From positions 744,001-808,000 of the forward strand of contig NZ_FNWH01000006.1 in assembly GCF_900106585.1 (NCBI RefSeq): a stretch of 64,000 bases of DNA, given 5' to 3'. Each line of letters opens with the position of its first letter. Within the stretch, counting starts at the first letter, position 1. The notes under the pieces were generated by a model. It searched no databases and was not told where the DNA came from. It saw only the letters and a list, made by a program, of their open reading frames with translations. This stretch comes from Acidaminococcus timonensis (lineage in GTDB: Bacteria; Bacillota; Negativicutes; Acidaminococcales; Acidaminococcaceae). Below are positions 7,299 to 15,946 of this stretch, one piece after another. The translations under genes were made by a program, and so were the position numbers.

Positions 7299-7990
7299 TG
7301 GGCTCCCTGACTTTGGGCGCCGCTTTTGCCGGTGGGCTGCTGTCCTTTGCGTCCCCCTGCGTGCTGCCTCTTCTGCCCACGTTCCTGCTGCTGCTGGCTG
7401 GTTCCAGCCCATCTCGGCCGGGAAAAGGGCGGGGGACCCTGCTGGTGAATACCCTGGCCTTTCTGGCCGGGTTCACGGTGGTGTTTTTGGCCATGGGCGC
7501 CACGGCAACGGCTCTGGGCCGGCTGGTGCTGGCGTACTGGAGCGTGCTGGAAAAAGTGGCCGGGGTGGTGCTGATTTTGCTGGGCTTGTTCCTGTCCGGT
7601 CTGTGGACACCGCTTTTTTTGCTCCGGGACCGGCGGCCTTTCCTGCAGAAAAAGCGGCAGGGAACCCTGGGTTCCTTCCTGCTGGGGGCCAGTTTCACCC
7701 TGGGCTGGACGCCCTGCACCGGGCCCATCCTGACCACGATCTTACTGGCCGCCGGCAGCCAGAAAACGGTGGAGCAGGGGGTGGTGCTGCTGCTGGCCTA
7801 TGCCCTGGGGTTCGCTTTGCCGTTCTTCCTGGCGGCTCTGTTCTGGCAGCGTCTCAGTCCTGCCCTGCACAAGGGGTACTCGTGGCTCCCCCGGATCCAG
7901 AAAGCCGCAGGGGCGTTCCTGCTGCTGTTCGGAATTTTGATGGTCAGCGGACAGACAATGAGACTGATGGGAATGCTGAATGGTTTATAG
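7298..7990 (+). CDS. ccdA: CcdA-family membrane thiol-reductant transporter
   Basis: A 230-residue polytopic membrane protein of the CcdA/DsbD-beta family, with about six hydrophobic segments. It carries reducing equivalents from cytoplasmic thioredoxin across the membrane to envelope thioredoxin-like proteins. The two redox cysteines are in FASPCVLPLLP near the N-terminus and GWTPCTGP near residue 143, each in the expected membrane position. It starts inside the stop codon of the TlpA-like lipoprotein gene and is its likely electron donor. A terminator follows at 8010. Identification of the family is firm; whether it serves cytochrome c maturation or general reduction is not decided here. 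Confidence 0.92.
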   Translation: MGSLTLGAAFAGGLLSFASPCVLPLLPTFLLLLAGSSPSRPGKGRGTLLVNTLAFLAGFTVVFLAMGATATALGRLVLAYWSVLEKVAGVVLILLGLFLSGLWTPLFLLRDRRPFLQKKRQGTLGSFLLGASFTLGWTPCTGPILTTILLAAGSQKTVEQGVVLLLAYALGFALPFFLAALFWQRLSPALHKGYSWLPRIQKAAGAFLLLFGILMVSGQTMRLMGMLNGL

Positions 7991-8009
7991 GGATCATACG
8001 CCAGGGAGA

Positions 8010-8037
8010 AAATCCGCCCTTTCGAGGGTGGATTTTT
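8010..8037 (+). terminator. Rho-independent terminator after ccdA
   Basis: AATCCGCCCT, loop TTCG, AGGGTGGATT, then TTTT. The stem is 10 bp with one G-U pair. Confidence 0.9.
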
Positions 8038-8103
8038 TGTGCTGCGCATTTTCACCTCTGCCAATGGAGCGCTGTTGCACTATCCCTTCTTCTCTACTTA
8101 TGG

Positions 8104-8109
8104 TATAAT
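8104..8109 (+). promoter_or_regulatory. Predicted extended -10 promoter of the Asp23 operon
   Basis: TATAAT preceded by TGG forms an extended -10. No well-spaced -35 is visible (TTGCAC at 8075 is 23 bases away). It precedes the Asp23 gene by about 45 bases. Confidence 0.45.
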
Positions 8110-8153
8110 AATATGATTCAAAGTGTATAAACTTTCGTTTGAGGAGAAAGCCT

Positions 8154-8747
8154 ATGAACGACGATGAAGAACTGAAACAGACGCAGCCGGAAGGAGAAAT
8201 CCCCGCCCCGGACGATGATATGGGCGCCATCAAGGTGGCTGACGAGGTACTGAGCATCGTGGCCGGCCTTGCTGCTTCCGAGGTGCCCGGTGTCTACGGC
8301 ATGAGCGGTGGCATCCGGGAAGGGCTTACGGACATGCTGGGCAAGCAGAACTTTTCCAAGGGCATCAAGGTCTATACGGAAGGACACACGGTGCGTGTGG
8401 AGGTCCACGTGATCATCACCTACGGGTTCAACATCCCCGACGTGGCCATCAAGCTCCAGGAAAAGGTGAAGGAAGCGGTGGAATCCATGACGGGGTACGA
8501 AGTGACCGGCGTGGACATCCACGTGGAAGGGGTCAAGAAAAAGAAGGAAAAGAGCCAGATCGACCGGGACAACACCGATGAGCTGGTGAAAAAATGGGAA
8601 GAAGAGCCGGAGGAACCTGCAAAACTGGCCGGTATCCTGCCGGAACCAGAAAATGCCCCTGCAGGGGAAGGGGACCGGGAAGAGGCGCTGGCTGAGCCAC
8701 AGCCGGCGGAAACCACTGAGGAAGAGACTTCGGGGGGAGAGAAATGA
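8154..8747 (+). CDS. Asp23/Gls24 family envelope protein
   Basis: A 197-residue Asp23-family protein. The core domain (about residues 25-130) contains IKVADEVLSIVAGLAASEV, the EVPGVYGMSGG block and EVHVIITYGFNIPDVA, all typical. A long acidic tail, rich in Glu and Pro, follows and is unlike most Gram-positive members. In Firmicutes Asp23 is a cytoplasmic, membrane-anchored protein linked to envelope stress. The start at 8154 follows GAGGAGAAAGCCT. The stop overlaps the AmaP-like gene by 4 bases, and AmaP is the known membrane anchor of Asp23, so the pair should act together. The role of the acidic tail is unknown. Confidence 0.9.
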   Translation: MNDDEELKQTQPEGEIPAPDDDMGAIKVADEVLSIVAGLAASEVPGVYGMSGGIREGLTDMLGKQNFSKGIKVYTEGHTVRVEVHVIITYGFNIPDVAIKLQEKVKEAVESMTGYEVTGVDIHVEGVKKKKEKSQIDRDNTDELVKKWEEEPEEPAKLAGILPEPENAPAGEGDREEALAEPQPAETTEEETSGGEK

Positions 8748-9265
8748 GCATTTTCGACCGGATCATTTTGACGCTGTATACCATCATCATGGGAGTGGTA
8801 GCGGTGCTGACCATCATTGTCAGCGTGAACGCCATCCCTCTCAACGACCTGGTGGCTTTTGCCACCCGGGTGCCGGGCCGCTGGGAATATACGGTTTCCG
8901 GCGCCGTGGTGCTGCTGGTAAGCTGCCGGCTGCTGTTTGCCAGCTGGAGCCGGGGCGGCAGCAATGACCTGACCTTCGATAACGAACGGGAAGGGAAGAT
9001 CCATGTGAGCCAGAGAGCCATGGAAGACTATATCTCCGGCTTTACCAACGATGTCTACGGGGTCTTCGGTTCCAAGACCCGGGTGAAGCTGCTGAAGGAT
9101 AACCAGCTCAGTGTGCGGATCAACGCCTCCATCGAGCCGGGGATCAACATCCCGGACACCACCGATGAGGTGAAACGGACGGTGAAAAAGAACATCAGGA
9201 ACGTGGTCGGCGTGGACGTGGCTGATGTGGCCGTCTATTTCAAGCACATCAAAGCCAAGGAATAG
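8744..9265 (+). CDS. amaP: Alkaline shock response membrane anchor protein AmaP
   Basis: A 173-residue protein with two N-terminal transmembrane segments (about residues 7-27 and 48-67) and a cytoplasmic C-terminal domain that resembles Asp23 itself (IHVSQRAMEDYISGF through RVKLLKDNQLSVRINASI). This is the AmaP layout. AmaP tethers Asp23 to the cytoplasmic membrane in Staphylococcus. It starts 4 bases inside the upstream Asp23 gene and is followed 15 bases later by a small membrane protein of the family that usually accompanies it. The three genes plus nusB form one dense run. Confidence 0.88.
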   Translation: MSIFDRIILTLYTIIMGVVAVLTIIVSVNAIPLNDLVAFATRVPGRWEYTVSGAVVLLVSCRLLFASWSRGGSNDLTFDNEREGKIHVSQRAMEDYISGFTNDVYGVFGSKTRVKLLKDNQLSVRINASIEPGINIPDTTDEVKRTVKKNIRNVVGVDVADVAVYFKHIKAKE

Positions 9266-9280
9266 CTGGAGGAATGGACC

Positions 9281-9505
9281 ATGTGGCAGGAAATATTGCG
9301 TAAATTGTTTATGACCAGTCGGTGGCGCATCATTGGAGCGACCGTGGGCCTGGTGGTGGGGATCCTGTTCCTTCTTCTGGGTTTTTTCCGAACGGTGTTC
9401 CTGCTGCTGTGCATCGGCATCGGGTTCTATATCGGCTATAAAATGGATGCAGGGGAAGATCTGGTGGATCTGCTGGACAACCTGCTGCCTCCGTACCATA
9501 AATAA
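9281..9505 (+). CDS. DUF2273 small membrane protein
   Basis: A 74-residue protein with two adjacent hydrophobic helices (about residues 17-35 and 36-51) ending in the conserved GYKMDAGEDLVDLLDNLLP stretch. This matches the DUF2273 family found beside Asp23 and AmaP genes in Firmicutes. The start at 9281 follows CTGGAGGAATGGACC. No function is established; the constant company of Asp23/AmaP suggests a part in the same envelope assembly. It is 15 bases upstream of nusB. Confidence 0.85.
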   Translation: MWQEILRKLFMTSRWRIIGATVGLVVGILFLLLGFFRTVFLLLCIGIGFYIGYKMDAGEDLVDLLDNLLPPYHK

Positions 9506-9520
9506 AGGAGTACAAATCGT

Positions 9521-9940
9521 ATGAGTAGAAGAGAAGCACGTACCATTGCCTTGAGAAGCCTGTTTGCCCTGGATTTCAACGGAGACCAGTCTGTGGAAGA
9601 TACGGTGCAGTTCATGGCGGCGGAAGATGACATCCACGATGCCAACGAAAATGATCTGGCCTATGCCCTGACCCTGGTACAGGGGGTGCGGGACCATCTG
9701 GCCGACCTGGACGGAGAACTGGACACCCTGAATCCGGACTGGAAGCTGGAACGGATGAATGGCATCGACCGGAATCTGCTGCGCATGGCCGATTTTGAAA
9801 TCTATTACAATGCGGAAAAGGTCCCTGCCCCTGTGGCCATCAACGAGGCGGTGGAACTGGCCAAAGTGTATGGGGGAGACGAATCTCCGGCCTTTGTGAA
9901 CGGCCTGCTGGGGAGCCTGGTGAAGAAGCATGCCCAATAA
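9521..9940 (+). CDS. nusB: Transcription antitermination factor NusB
   Basis: A 139-residue all-helical NusB. The N-terminal SRREARTIALRSLFALDFN and the C-terminal NEAVELAKVYGGDESPAFVNGLLG match the family closely. With NusE (S10) it binds boxA RNA during rRNA transcription. The start at 9521 follows AAAGGAGTACAAATCGT. The stop lies inside the next gene, which begins 11 bases earlier at 9930, so the two are translationally coupled. The position between the Asp23 module and xseA is common in this bacterial group. Confidence 0.95.
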   Translation: MSRREARTIALRSLFALDFNGDQSVEDTVQFMAAEDDIHDANENDLAYALTLVQGVRDHLADLDGELDTLNPDWKLERMNGIDRNLLRMADFEIYYNAEKVPAPVAINEAVELAKVYGGDESPAFVNGLLGSLVKKHAQ

Positions 9941-10889
9941 AGAAGTGGTACTGGGGCTGGATACCAGCTGCTATACCACCTCTGTGGCCCTGATGGACCT
10001 GACCGGGTCTCTGGTGGCCGATGTGCGGCGCCTGCTGACGGTGAAACCCGGCCATCGGGGCCTGGCCCAGTCAGAAATGGTGTTCCAGCACACCCGGAAT
10101 TTGCCGGACCTGGTGGAACAGCTGGATCTGACCGGGCTTACGGTGCGGGCCATCGGCGTCAGCGCCAAACCCCGGCCCCGGGAGGATTCCTATATGCCGG
10201 CCTTTCTGACGGGGCTGGGTCTGGCCCGGAGCCTGGGAAAAGTGCTGGGCATCCCGGTCCACCACTTCACCCACCAGCACAACCACATGTATGCGGGCCT
10301 GTGGTCCGTGGGCAAAGAGGCGCCCGACCGGTTCCTGCTGGTACACATTTCCGGCGGGACCACGGATTTCCTTTTGTGTGAAAAACAGGCGGACGGGCAC
10401 TTTACCCTTTCGCCCCAGGGCACCAGCATCGACCTCCATGCCGGCCAGTTCATCGACCGGGTGGGGGTGGCCCTGGGTCTTTCCTTTCCCTGTGGTCCCC
10501 ATCTGGAAAAACTGGCACAGCAGGCGGCAGAGCCCTATCCCCTGAAGGTCTGGACGCAGGAAGCCCAGCTCTCCTTATCGGGCCCCTGCAGTCAGGCGCT
10601 GCGGGCAGTGGAGAAGGGTGCGGATCCGGCCAGCCTGGCGCTGGGAGTGGAACGGGCCATCAGCCGGGGGCTTTCCCGGACTCTTTTTTATGTGTGCCAG
10701 CAGGAAAATCTCCACCAGGTGCTTCTGGCAGGAGGTGTCAGTGCCAACGGCGAGCTGCGGCGCCAGATCGGGGACTATCTGCAGAAACGGCAGATCGAAC
10801 TGTGGGCCCCGGACCCGAAGTACAGCGTGGACGGTGCCGTGGGCAATGCCTGGGCGGCCGTGCTGGAAGAAAGGCAGGCGGGGGTATGA
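9930..10889 (+). CDS. Divergent TsaD/Kae1-like protein (second copy type)
   Basis: A 319-residue ASKHA-fold protein of the Kae1/TsaD superfamily. The phosphate motif VVLGLDTSCYTTSVAL is at the N-terminus, then HISGGTTDFLL near residue 139 and the C-terminal LAGGVSANGELRRQI. In true TsaD the metal site is HLEGH-like; here the equivalent region reads HFTHQHNHMYAG. Another marked difference is the low overall similarity, so it is probably a paralogue and not the t6A enzyme itself. Such paralogues between nusB and xseA are widespread in Firmicutes but without a known role. It overlaps nusB by 11 bases and xseA by 4. Confidence 0.75.
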   Translation: MPNKEVVLGLDTSCYTTSVALMDLTGSLVADVRRLLTVKPGHRGLAQSEMVFQHTRNLPDLVEQLDLTGLTVRAIGVSAKPRPREDSYMPAFLTGLGLARSLGKVLGIPVHHFTHQHNHMYAGLWSVGKEAPDRFLLVHISGGTTDFLLCEKQADGHFTLSPQGTSIDLHAGQFIDRVGVALGLSFPCGPHLEKLAQQAAEPYPLKVWTQEAQLSLSGPCSQALRAVEKGADPASLALGVERAISRGLSRTLFYVCQQENLHQVLLAGGVSANGELRRQIGDYLQKRQIELWAPDPKYSVDGAVGNAWAAVLEERQAGV

Positions 10890-12100
10890 CCACCATTGCA
10901 GGAAAAGTCTATACGGTATCGGAAGTGAACCGGATCCTGAAGGGACTGATCCGGCAGGAGCCGGAATTCAGCAACCTGCAGATCCAGGGCGAAGTATCCA
11001 ACTTTCGCCAGTATCCTTCCGGCCATTGTTATTTTGCGCTGAAGGATGGCAAGACGCTGCTGAAATGCGTCATGTTCGCCGGCAGTGCCCGGTGGCTGAA
11101 GCAGCTGCCGAAAAACGGGGACCAGGTGCTGGGCCTGGGCCGCATTGACCTGTACGAGCGGGACGGTGCCATCCAGTTCTATGTGGATATGCTGATGCCC
11201 CTGGGAGCCGGCAACCTGATGGTGGCCTACGAGCAGCTGAAGCAGAAACTCAGTGCGGAAGGGCTGTTCGATGAAAGCCGCAAGAAGCCGATCCCGGCCT
11301 ATCCCAAAACGGTGGGCATCGTGACCAGTCCGGCCGGGGCGGCTGTGCGGGACATCATCAACGTGTCCGGCCGCCGGGATCCCTCGGTGAAGCTGCTGCT
11401 GTACCCGGTGAAGGTGCAGGGCACGGAGGCGCCCCCGGAGATCATCCACGGTATCCAGTTCTTTAACCGCCACAAGCTGGCCGACGTGCTGATTGTGGGC
11501 CGGGGCGGCGGTTCCATGGAAGACCTGTGGGCCTTCAACGACGAGGGTGTGGTGCGGGCCATTGCCGCCTCGGACATCCCGGTGATCTCGGCCGTGGGCC
11601 ACGAAATCGACTTTACCCTCAGTGACTTTGCCGCCGATCTGCGGGCACCCACCCCTTCAGCAGCTGCGGAACTGGCCGTGCCGGAACGCAGCGGCGACCG
11701 GGAGCTCCTCTCCAAGCTGGTGCGCCGGCTGGAGCGGGCCATGGACGTGAAATTGTCCAGCAGCGAGACGGCCCTGGAGCGACTTACAGAGGAATGGGTG
11801 CTGACCCATCCGGAGCGGCTGTGGGAATCGGCCAGCCAGGCCCTGGATACCCTGGACCGGCGGCTGGAACTGGCCGCCCGTGACAAGCTGACGAAGAAGG
11901 ATCAGAAACTGCAGCTCCTTGCCACGAAGCTTACGGCCCTGGACCCCTACGCAGTGCTGCGACGGGGCTATACCATAACAGAAAACCACCGGGGACAGGT
12001 GGTGCGCAATGCCGCCCAGCTGCAGCCCGGCGATACCCTGGTGACCCGGTTCACCGAGGGGACGGCTGTCTCCACGGTGGCTGCGGTGAAGGAAGGATAA
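10886..12100 (+). CDS. xseA: Exodeoxyribonuclease VII large subunit
   Basis: A 404-residue XseA. The N-terminal OB-fold domain (about 1-100; YTVSEVNRILKGLI, QGEVSNFRQYPSGHCYFALKD) is followed by the catalytic domain with VGIVTSPAGAAVRDI, VGRGGGSMEDLWAFND and SAVGHEIDFTLSDFAADLR. A long coiled-coil stretch then leads to the C-terminal LRRGYTITENHRG. With XseB it degrades single-stranded DNA to oligonucleotides. The start at 10886 overlaps the TsaD-like gene stop by 4 bases; AGGCGGGGGT lies just before. XseB follows after 4 bases. Confidence 0.96.
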   Translation: MTTIAGKVYTVSEVNRILKGLIRQEPEFSNLQIQGEVSNFRQYPSGHCYFALKDGKTLLKCVMFAGSARWLKQLPKNGDQVLGLGRIDLYERDGAIQFYVDMLMPLGAGNLMVAYEQLKQKLSAEGLFDESRKKPIPAYPKTVGIVTSPAGAAVRDIINVSGRRDPSVKLLLYPVKVQGTEAPPEIIHGIQFFNRHKLADVLIVGRGGGSMEDLWAFNDEGVVRAIAASDIPVISAVGHEIDFTLSDFAADLRAPTPSAAAELAVPERSGDRELLSKLVRRLERAMDVKLSSSETALERLTEEWVLTHPERLWESASQALDTLDRRLELAARDKLTKKDQKLQLLATKLTALDPYAVLRRGYTITENHRGQVVRNAAQLQPGDTLVTRFTEGTAVSTVAAVKEG

Positions 12101-12104
12101 AACA

Positions 12105-12353
12105 ATGCCCAGAAAGAAAGCAGAAACGGTTTCCTTTGAAGATGGCCTGAAACGGCTGGAAACCATTGTGGAACAACTGGAAAGCGGGGACCTGCCCCTG
12201 GACCAGACGGTGGCCCTCTACAAGGAAGGCATGGAGCTGAGCAAAAACTGTGCCGCCCAGCTGAAGAAGGTCCAGCAGGATGTAAAAAAAATCGTAGAGA
12301 CCAGCCAGGATGAATTTAAGCTGGCGCTCTTCCCGAAGGAGAACGAACAATGA
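12105..12353 (+). CDS. xseB: Exodeoxyribonuclease VII small subunit
   Basis: An 82-residue helical XseB. The conserved SFEDGLKRLETIVEQLESG and LPLDQTVALYKEGMEL blocks are present and the length is typical. Several copies bind the XseA coiled coil to make the active nuclease. The start at 12105 follows AAGGATAAAACA. The gene overlaps the polyprenyl synthase gene by 4 bases, so xseA, xseB and ispA form one coupled unit. Confidence 0.95.
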   Translation: MPRKKAETVSFEDGLKRLETIVEQLESGDLPLDQTVALYKEGMELSKNCAAQLKKVQQDVKKIVETSQDEFKLALFPKENEQ

Positions 12354-13231
12354 ACTTGGAACTGAGAAGCTATTTGCGGAACCGCGGGGCTCTGGTCAAC
12401 GGATATTTGCGGGTGCGCCTGGGCGTGGGCAGCATTTCCCCGGTGGATGAAGCCATGATGTACTCTGTGGCAGCAGGGGGCAAACGGCTGCGGCCGATCC
12501 TGCTCATGGCGGCGGCCGATGCGGTGGGCGCCAACGGCACGGATTTCGTTTCCGTGGCGGCCGGCCTGGAAATGATCCACACCTATTCCCTGATCCACGA
12601 TGACCTGCCTTCCATGGACAACGACGATTACCGCCGGGGCCGTCTGACCAATCACAAGGTATTCGGCGATGCCATGGCGCTTCTGGCTGGGGATGGCCTT
12701 TTGACCCAGGCCTTTGAAGTGATGCTGGAACAGCGGGGTGTGGACCCGAAAGTACTGCTGCAGGTGGTGCAGCTGGTTGCCAAATGCGCCGGCCCCACCG
12801 GTATGGTGGGCGGCCAGGCCCTGGACATCACCAGCGAGGACAAACCTCTGACCCTGGAACAGATGAAGCAGCTCCACGAAGCGAAGACCGGTGCCATGTT
12901 TGTAGCAGCCGTCCGGGGCGGAGCCATGCTGGGCGGTGCCGATGCCGATACCCTGCGGATCATGACGAAATTCGCGGGTCTCTTCGGCCTGGCCTTCCAG
13001 ATCACCGACGACATCCTGGATGTGGAAGGGGATGCCAAGGTCATGGGCAAACCGGCCCACAGCGACGAAAAGCTTCACAAATCCACCTATGTTTCCCTGT
13101 TCGGGCTGGAAAAAGCCAAAGAAATGGCGGCCGATACCCTGAAACAGGCCGAGGAAACCCTGGCCCCTCTGGGTGAGAAGGCCCAGCCTCTGGTAGAGAT
13201 CACACGCTATCTGTACAACCGGAAAAAATAA
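12350..13231 (+). CDS. ispA: Farnesyl diphosphate synthase (polyprenyl synthetase family)
   Basis: A 293-residue trans-isoprenyl diphosphate synthase. The first aspartate-rich motif is DDLPSMDND near residue 83 and the second is DDILD near residue 222; KRLRP near residue 44 binds the pyrophosphate. It condenses IPP with DMAPP and GPP to give farnesyl diphosphate for undecaprenyl and quinone synthesis. The residue just before the first Asp-rich motif is histidine (SLIHDDLP), as in bacterial IspA. It lies directly upstream of dxs, the first enzyme of the MEP pathway, so both ends of short-chain isoprenoid synthesis are in one operon. Confidence 0.94.
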   Translation: MNLELRSYLRNRGALVNGYLRVRLGVGSISPVDEAMMYSVAAGGKRLRPILLMAAADAVGANGTDFVSVAAGLEMIHTYSLIHDDLPSMDNDDYRRGRLTNHKVFGDAMALLAGDGLLTQAFEVMLEQRGVDPKVLLQVVQLVAKCAGPTGMVGGQALDITSEDKPLTLEQMKQLHEAKTGAMFVAAVRGGAMLGGADADTLRIMTKFAGLFGLAFQITDDILDVEGDAKVMGKPAHSDEKLHKSTYVSLFGLEKAKEMAADTLKQAEETLAPLGEKAQPLVEITRYLYNRKK

Positions 13232-13253
13232 GAAACAGGGGGGACGGAGCCTT

Positions 13254-15131
13254 ATGAGAATCTTACCAACCATACACGCACCGTCGGATCTGAAAAAGAT
13301 ACCCAATGGGGAACTGCCGGAACTGTGCCAGGAGATCCGGGACGAGATCCTGGAGGTTACCAGCAGAAACGGGGGCCATCTGGCACCCAACCTGGGAGTG
13401 GTGGAGCTTACCGTAGCCCTCCATAAGGTATTCTCCATGCCCCGGGACAAGATCGTGTGGGATGTGGGGCATCAGTCCTACGTCCACAAGCTGCTCACCG
13501 GGCGTCTGGAACAGTTTCCTACCCTGCGGCAGTACGGGGGCCTGTGCGGGTTCCCCAAACGGAGTGAAAGCCCCTACGACTGCTTCGGCACCGGGCACTC
13601 CAGCACCTCCATTTCGGCGGCCCTGGGCATTGCCTGTGCCCGGGACCTGGCCGGGGAGGACTACAATGTAATCGCCGTAATCGGGGATGGGGCTCTGACC
13701 GGCGGGGAGGCCATGGAAGGCCTGAACAACGCCGGGGACCTGCACAAGAAGCTGATCGTGGTCCTGAATGACAACGAAATGTCCATTTCCAAAAACGTAG
13801 GAGCCCTGTCCAGCTATCTGACGGAGCTGCGCACCGATCCCAAGTATTCCCGGGTGAAATCCGATGTGGAGACTTTCCTGAAAGGACTTCCTTCCATCGG
13901 GACCAGCGTGGCCCGTACGGTGGAACGGCTGAAGAACAGCTTTAAGTATTTCTTTGTGCCGGGCATGCTGTTCGAGGATTTCGGATTCAAATACCTGGGG
14001 CCTGTGGACGGTCATGATCTGCCCGCCCTGATCGAGACCTTCGAAAAGGCAAAGACCCTGAACGAGCCAGTGTTCATCCACGTGCTCACCACCAAGGGCA
14101 AGGGCTACAGGCCGGCAGAACAGCGGCCCAACGCCTTCCACGGTACGGGGCCCTTTGACATCCCAACCGGAAGGAAGCTGACCAGGCCGGATGCCCCGCC
14201 CAGCTACACCAAAGTGTTCAGCGACGCCCTGGTGGACCTGGCGGAGAAGGACCGGAAGGTAGTGGCCATTACGGCAGCCATGCCGGAAGGTACCGGGCTG
14301 GATGTGTTCGGTAAATTCTACCCGGACCGGTTCTTCGATGTGGGCATTGCCGAACAGCATGCGGTGACCATGGGCGCCGGGCTGGCGGCCAATGGCTACC
14401 ATCCGGTGGTGGCCCTGTATTCCACCTTCGCCCAGCGGGCCTTCGACCAGCTGCTCCACGATGTGTGCATGCAGGAACTGCCTTTTACCCTGTGCCTGGA
14501 CCGGGCGGGGCTGGTGGGAGACGACGGTATGACCCATCACGGGGTATACGATCTGTCGTACCTGCGGCTGATGCCCAAACTGGTGATGATGGTCCCCAGG
14601 GACGAGAACGAGCTGCGGCACATGCTGAAGACCTCTTTGGAATATCCGGGGCCCAGCAGTCTGCGGTACCCCAGAGGGTCCGGCCTGGGCGTGCCTCTGG
14701 ACAAGGAGATCCATGCCCTGCCCATCGGAAAGAGCGAACGGCTGCAACGTGGTACGGATGTGGACCTGTGGGCGGTGGGCACCATGGTGGATACGGCCCG
14801 GAAGGCGGCCCGGCTGCTGGAACGGCAGGGAATCTCCGCCGGAGTGGTGGACGCCCGGTTCGTGAAACCTCTGGATGAAGAAGCCCTGGTGGCTGCCGGC
14901 CAAAAGGTGAAATGCATTGTGACCCTGGAGGAAAACGCTCTGATCGGAGGCTTTGGGGAAGGGGTGCTGGAAGCCCTGAACCGTCATGGAGCCCTGCGGC
15001 ACTGCCGGGTGCTGAACCTGGGCATCCCGGACAGATTCGTGCTCCACGGCAAGCGGGAACGGCTGCTGGAGGATTTGAAGCTGGATCCGGAAGGCGTGGC
15101 AGAAACGGTCAAAAAGGAATTGGATCAATGA
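13254..15131 (+). CDS. dxs: 1-deoxy-D-xylulose-5-phosphate synthase
   Basis: A 625-residue thiamine diphosphate enzyme that joins pyruvate and glyceraldehyde-3-phosphate as the first step of the MEP isoprenoid pathway. The TPP/Mg site is AVIGDGALTGGEAMEGLNNA near residue 140, with WDVGHQSYVHK and GTGHSSTSIS before it. The pyrimidine domain has DVGIAEQHAVTMGAGLA near residue 362 and DRAGLVGDDGMTHHG near 417. The transketolase C-terminal domain closes the protein. Start and length agree with the family. The last 4 bases overlap the tlyA-type methyltransferase gene. Confidence 0.97.
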   Translation: MRILPTIHAPSDLKKIPNGELPELCQEIRDEILEVTSRNGGHLAPNLGVVELTVALHKVFSMPRDKIVWDVGHQSYVHKLLTGRLEQFPTLRQYGGLCGFPKRSESPYDCFGTGHSSTSISAALGIACARDLAGEDYNVIAVIGDGALTGGEAMEGLNNAGDLHKKLIVVLNDNEMSISKNVGALSSYLTELRTDPKYSRVKSDVETFLKGLPSIGTSVARTVERLKNSFKYFFVPGMLFEDFGFKYLGPVDGHDLPALIETFEKAKTLNEPVFIHVLTTKGKGYRPAEQRPNAFHGTGPFDIPTGRKLTRPDAPPSYTKVFSDALVDLAEKDRKVVAITAAMPEGTGLDVFGKFYPDRFFDVGIAEQHAVTMGAGLAANGYHPVVALYSTFAQRAFDQLLHDVCMQELPFTLCLDRAGLVGDDGMTHHGVYDLSYLRLMPKLVMMVPRDENELRHMLKTSLEYPGPSSLRYPRGSGLGVPLDKEIHALPIGKSERLQRGTDVDLWAVGTMVDTARKAARLLERQGISAGVVDARFVKPLDEEALVAAGQKVKCIVTLEENALIGGFGEGVLEALNRHGALRHCRVLNLGIPDRFVLHGKRERLLEDLKLDPEGVAETVKKELDQ

Positions 15132-15931
15132 AAAAAGAACGTTTGGATGTATTTTTAACAGAACAGGGATTATTTGAATCCCGCAGCAAGGCCCAGGCCG
15201 TGATCATGGCAGGAGAGGTGCTGGTGAATGACCAGAAGATCGACAAACCCGGCACTATGGTGAAACCGGATGCCAAAATCACCCTGCTGGGCAAGAAAAT
15301 GCCCTTTGTGAGCCGGGGTGGCTATAAGCTGGATAAATCCCTGAAGGTGTTCCCCATCAGCCTGGAAGGCAAGGTGGTGGCCGACCTGGGAGCCTCCACC
15401 GGCGGCTTCACCGACTGTGCCCTGCAGCACGGAGCTGTGAAGGTATATGCCGTGGACGTGGGCTACGGCCAGCTGGCCTGGAAACTGCGCCAGGATCCCC
15501 GGGTGGTGAACATGGAACGGACCAACGTCCGCTTTCTGGAAGCCGATTCCCTGGGGGAGCTGGTGGATGCCATCACCATCGACGTGGCGTTCATCTCTCT
15601 GGACAAGGTGCTGCCCAGCGCCTATAAGATCCTGAAGCCGGACGGCTTTGTCATTGCCCTGATCAAGCCCCAGTTCGAGGCGGGACGGGAAAAAGTGGGC
15701 AAGAAGGGCGTGGTCCGGGATCCGGCCGTGCATCTGGAAGTCATCGAAAACGTGGTGAATATGGCCCGGGAGCTGGGCTTTGTGCCCCTGGGACTGGACT
15801 TTTCACCCATCCGGGGACCGGAAGGCAATATCGAATATCTGTTCTATATGGGGAAACAGGGGGAGGATGCCATCACGCCGGAAACCATCCAGGCAGTGGT
15901 CAGAGCCTCCCACGAGACCCTGGAGAAATAA
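15128..15931 (+). CDS. TlyA-family rRNA 2'-O-methyltransferase
   Basis: A 267-residue protein with an N-terminal S4 RNA-binding domain (about 1-60; RLDVFLTEQGLFESRSKAQ) and an FtsJ-like methyltransferase domain (PFVSRGGYKLDKSLKVF, VVADLGASTGGFTDCALQ, VYAVDVGYGQLAWKLR). TlyA methylates the 2'-O of cytidines in 16S and/or 23S rRNA; in several bacteria its loss gives capreomycin resistance. The family is also called hemolysin A, though that activity is doubtful. It overlaps dxs by 4 bases and precedes nadK by 15. Which rRNA it targets is not visible from sequence. Confidence 0.92.
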   Translation: MKKERLDVFLTEQGLFESRSKAQAVIMAGEVLVNDQKIDKPGTMVKPDAKITLLGKKMPFVSRGGYKLDKSLKVFPISLEGKVVADLGASTGGFTDCALQHGAVKVYAVDVGYGQLAWKLRQDPRVVNMERTNVRFLEADSLGELVDAITIDVAFISLDKVLPSAYKILKPDGFVIALIKPQFEAGREKVGKKGVVRDPAVHLEVIENVVNMARELGFVPLGLDFSPIRGPEGNIEYLFYMGKQGEDAITPETIQAVVRASHETLEK

Positions 15932-15946
15932 AGAGGGGGAATAACT

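Noticed and set aside
13263-15128. A 621-codon minus-strand frame opposite dxs
   Set aside because: Exactly mirrors dxs and has composition typical of an antisense shadow.
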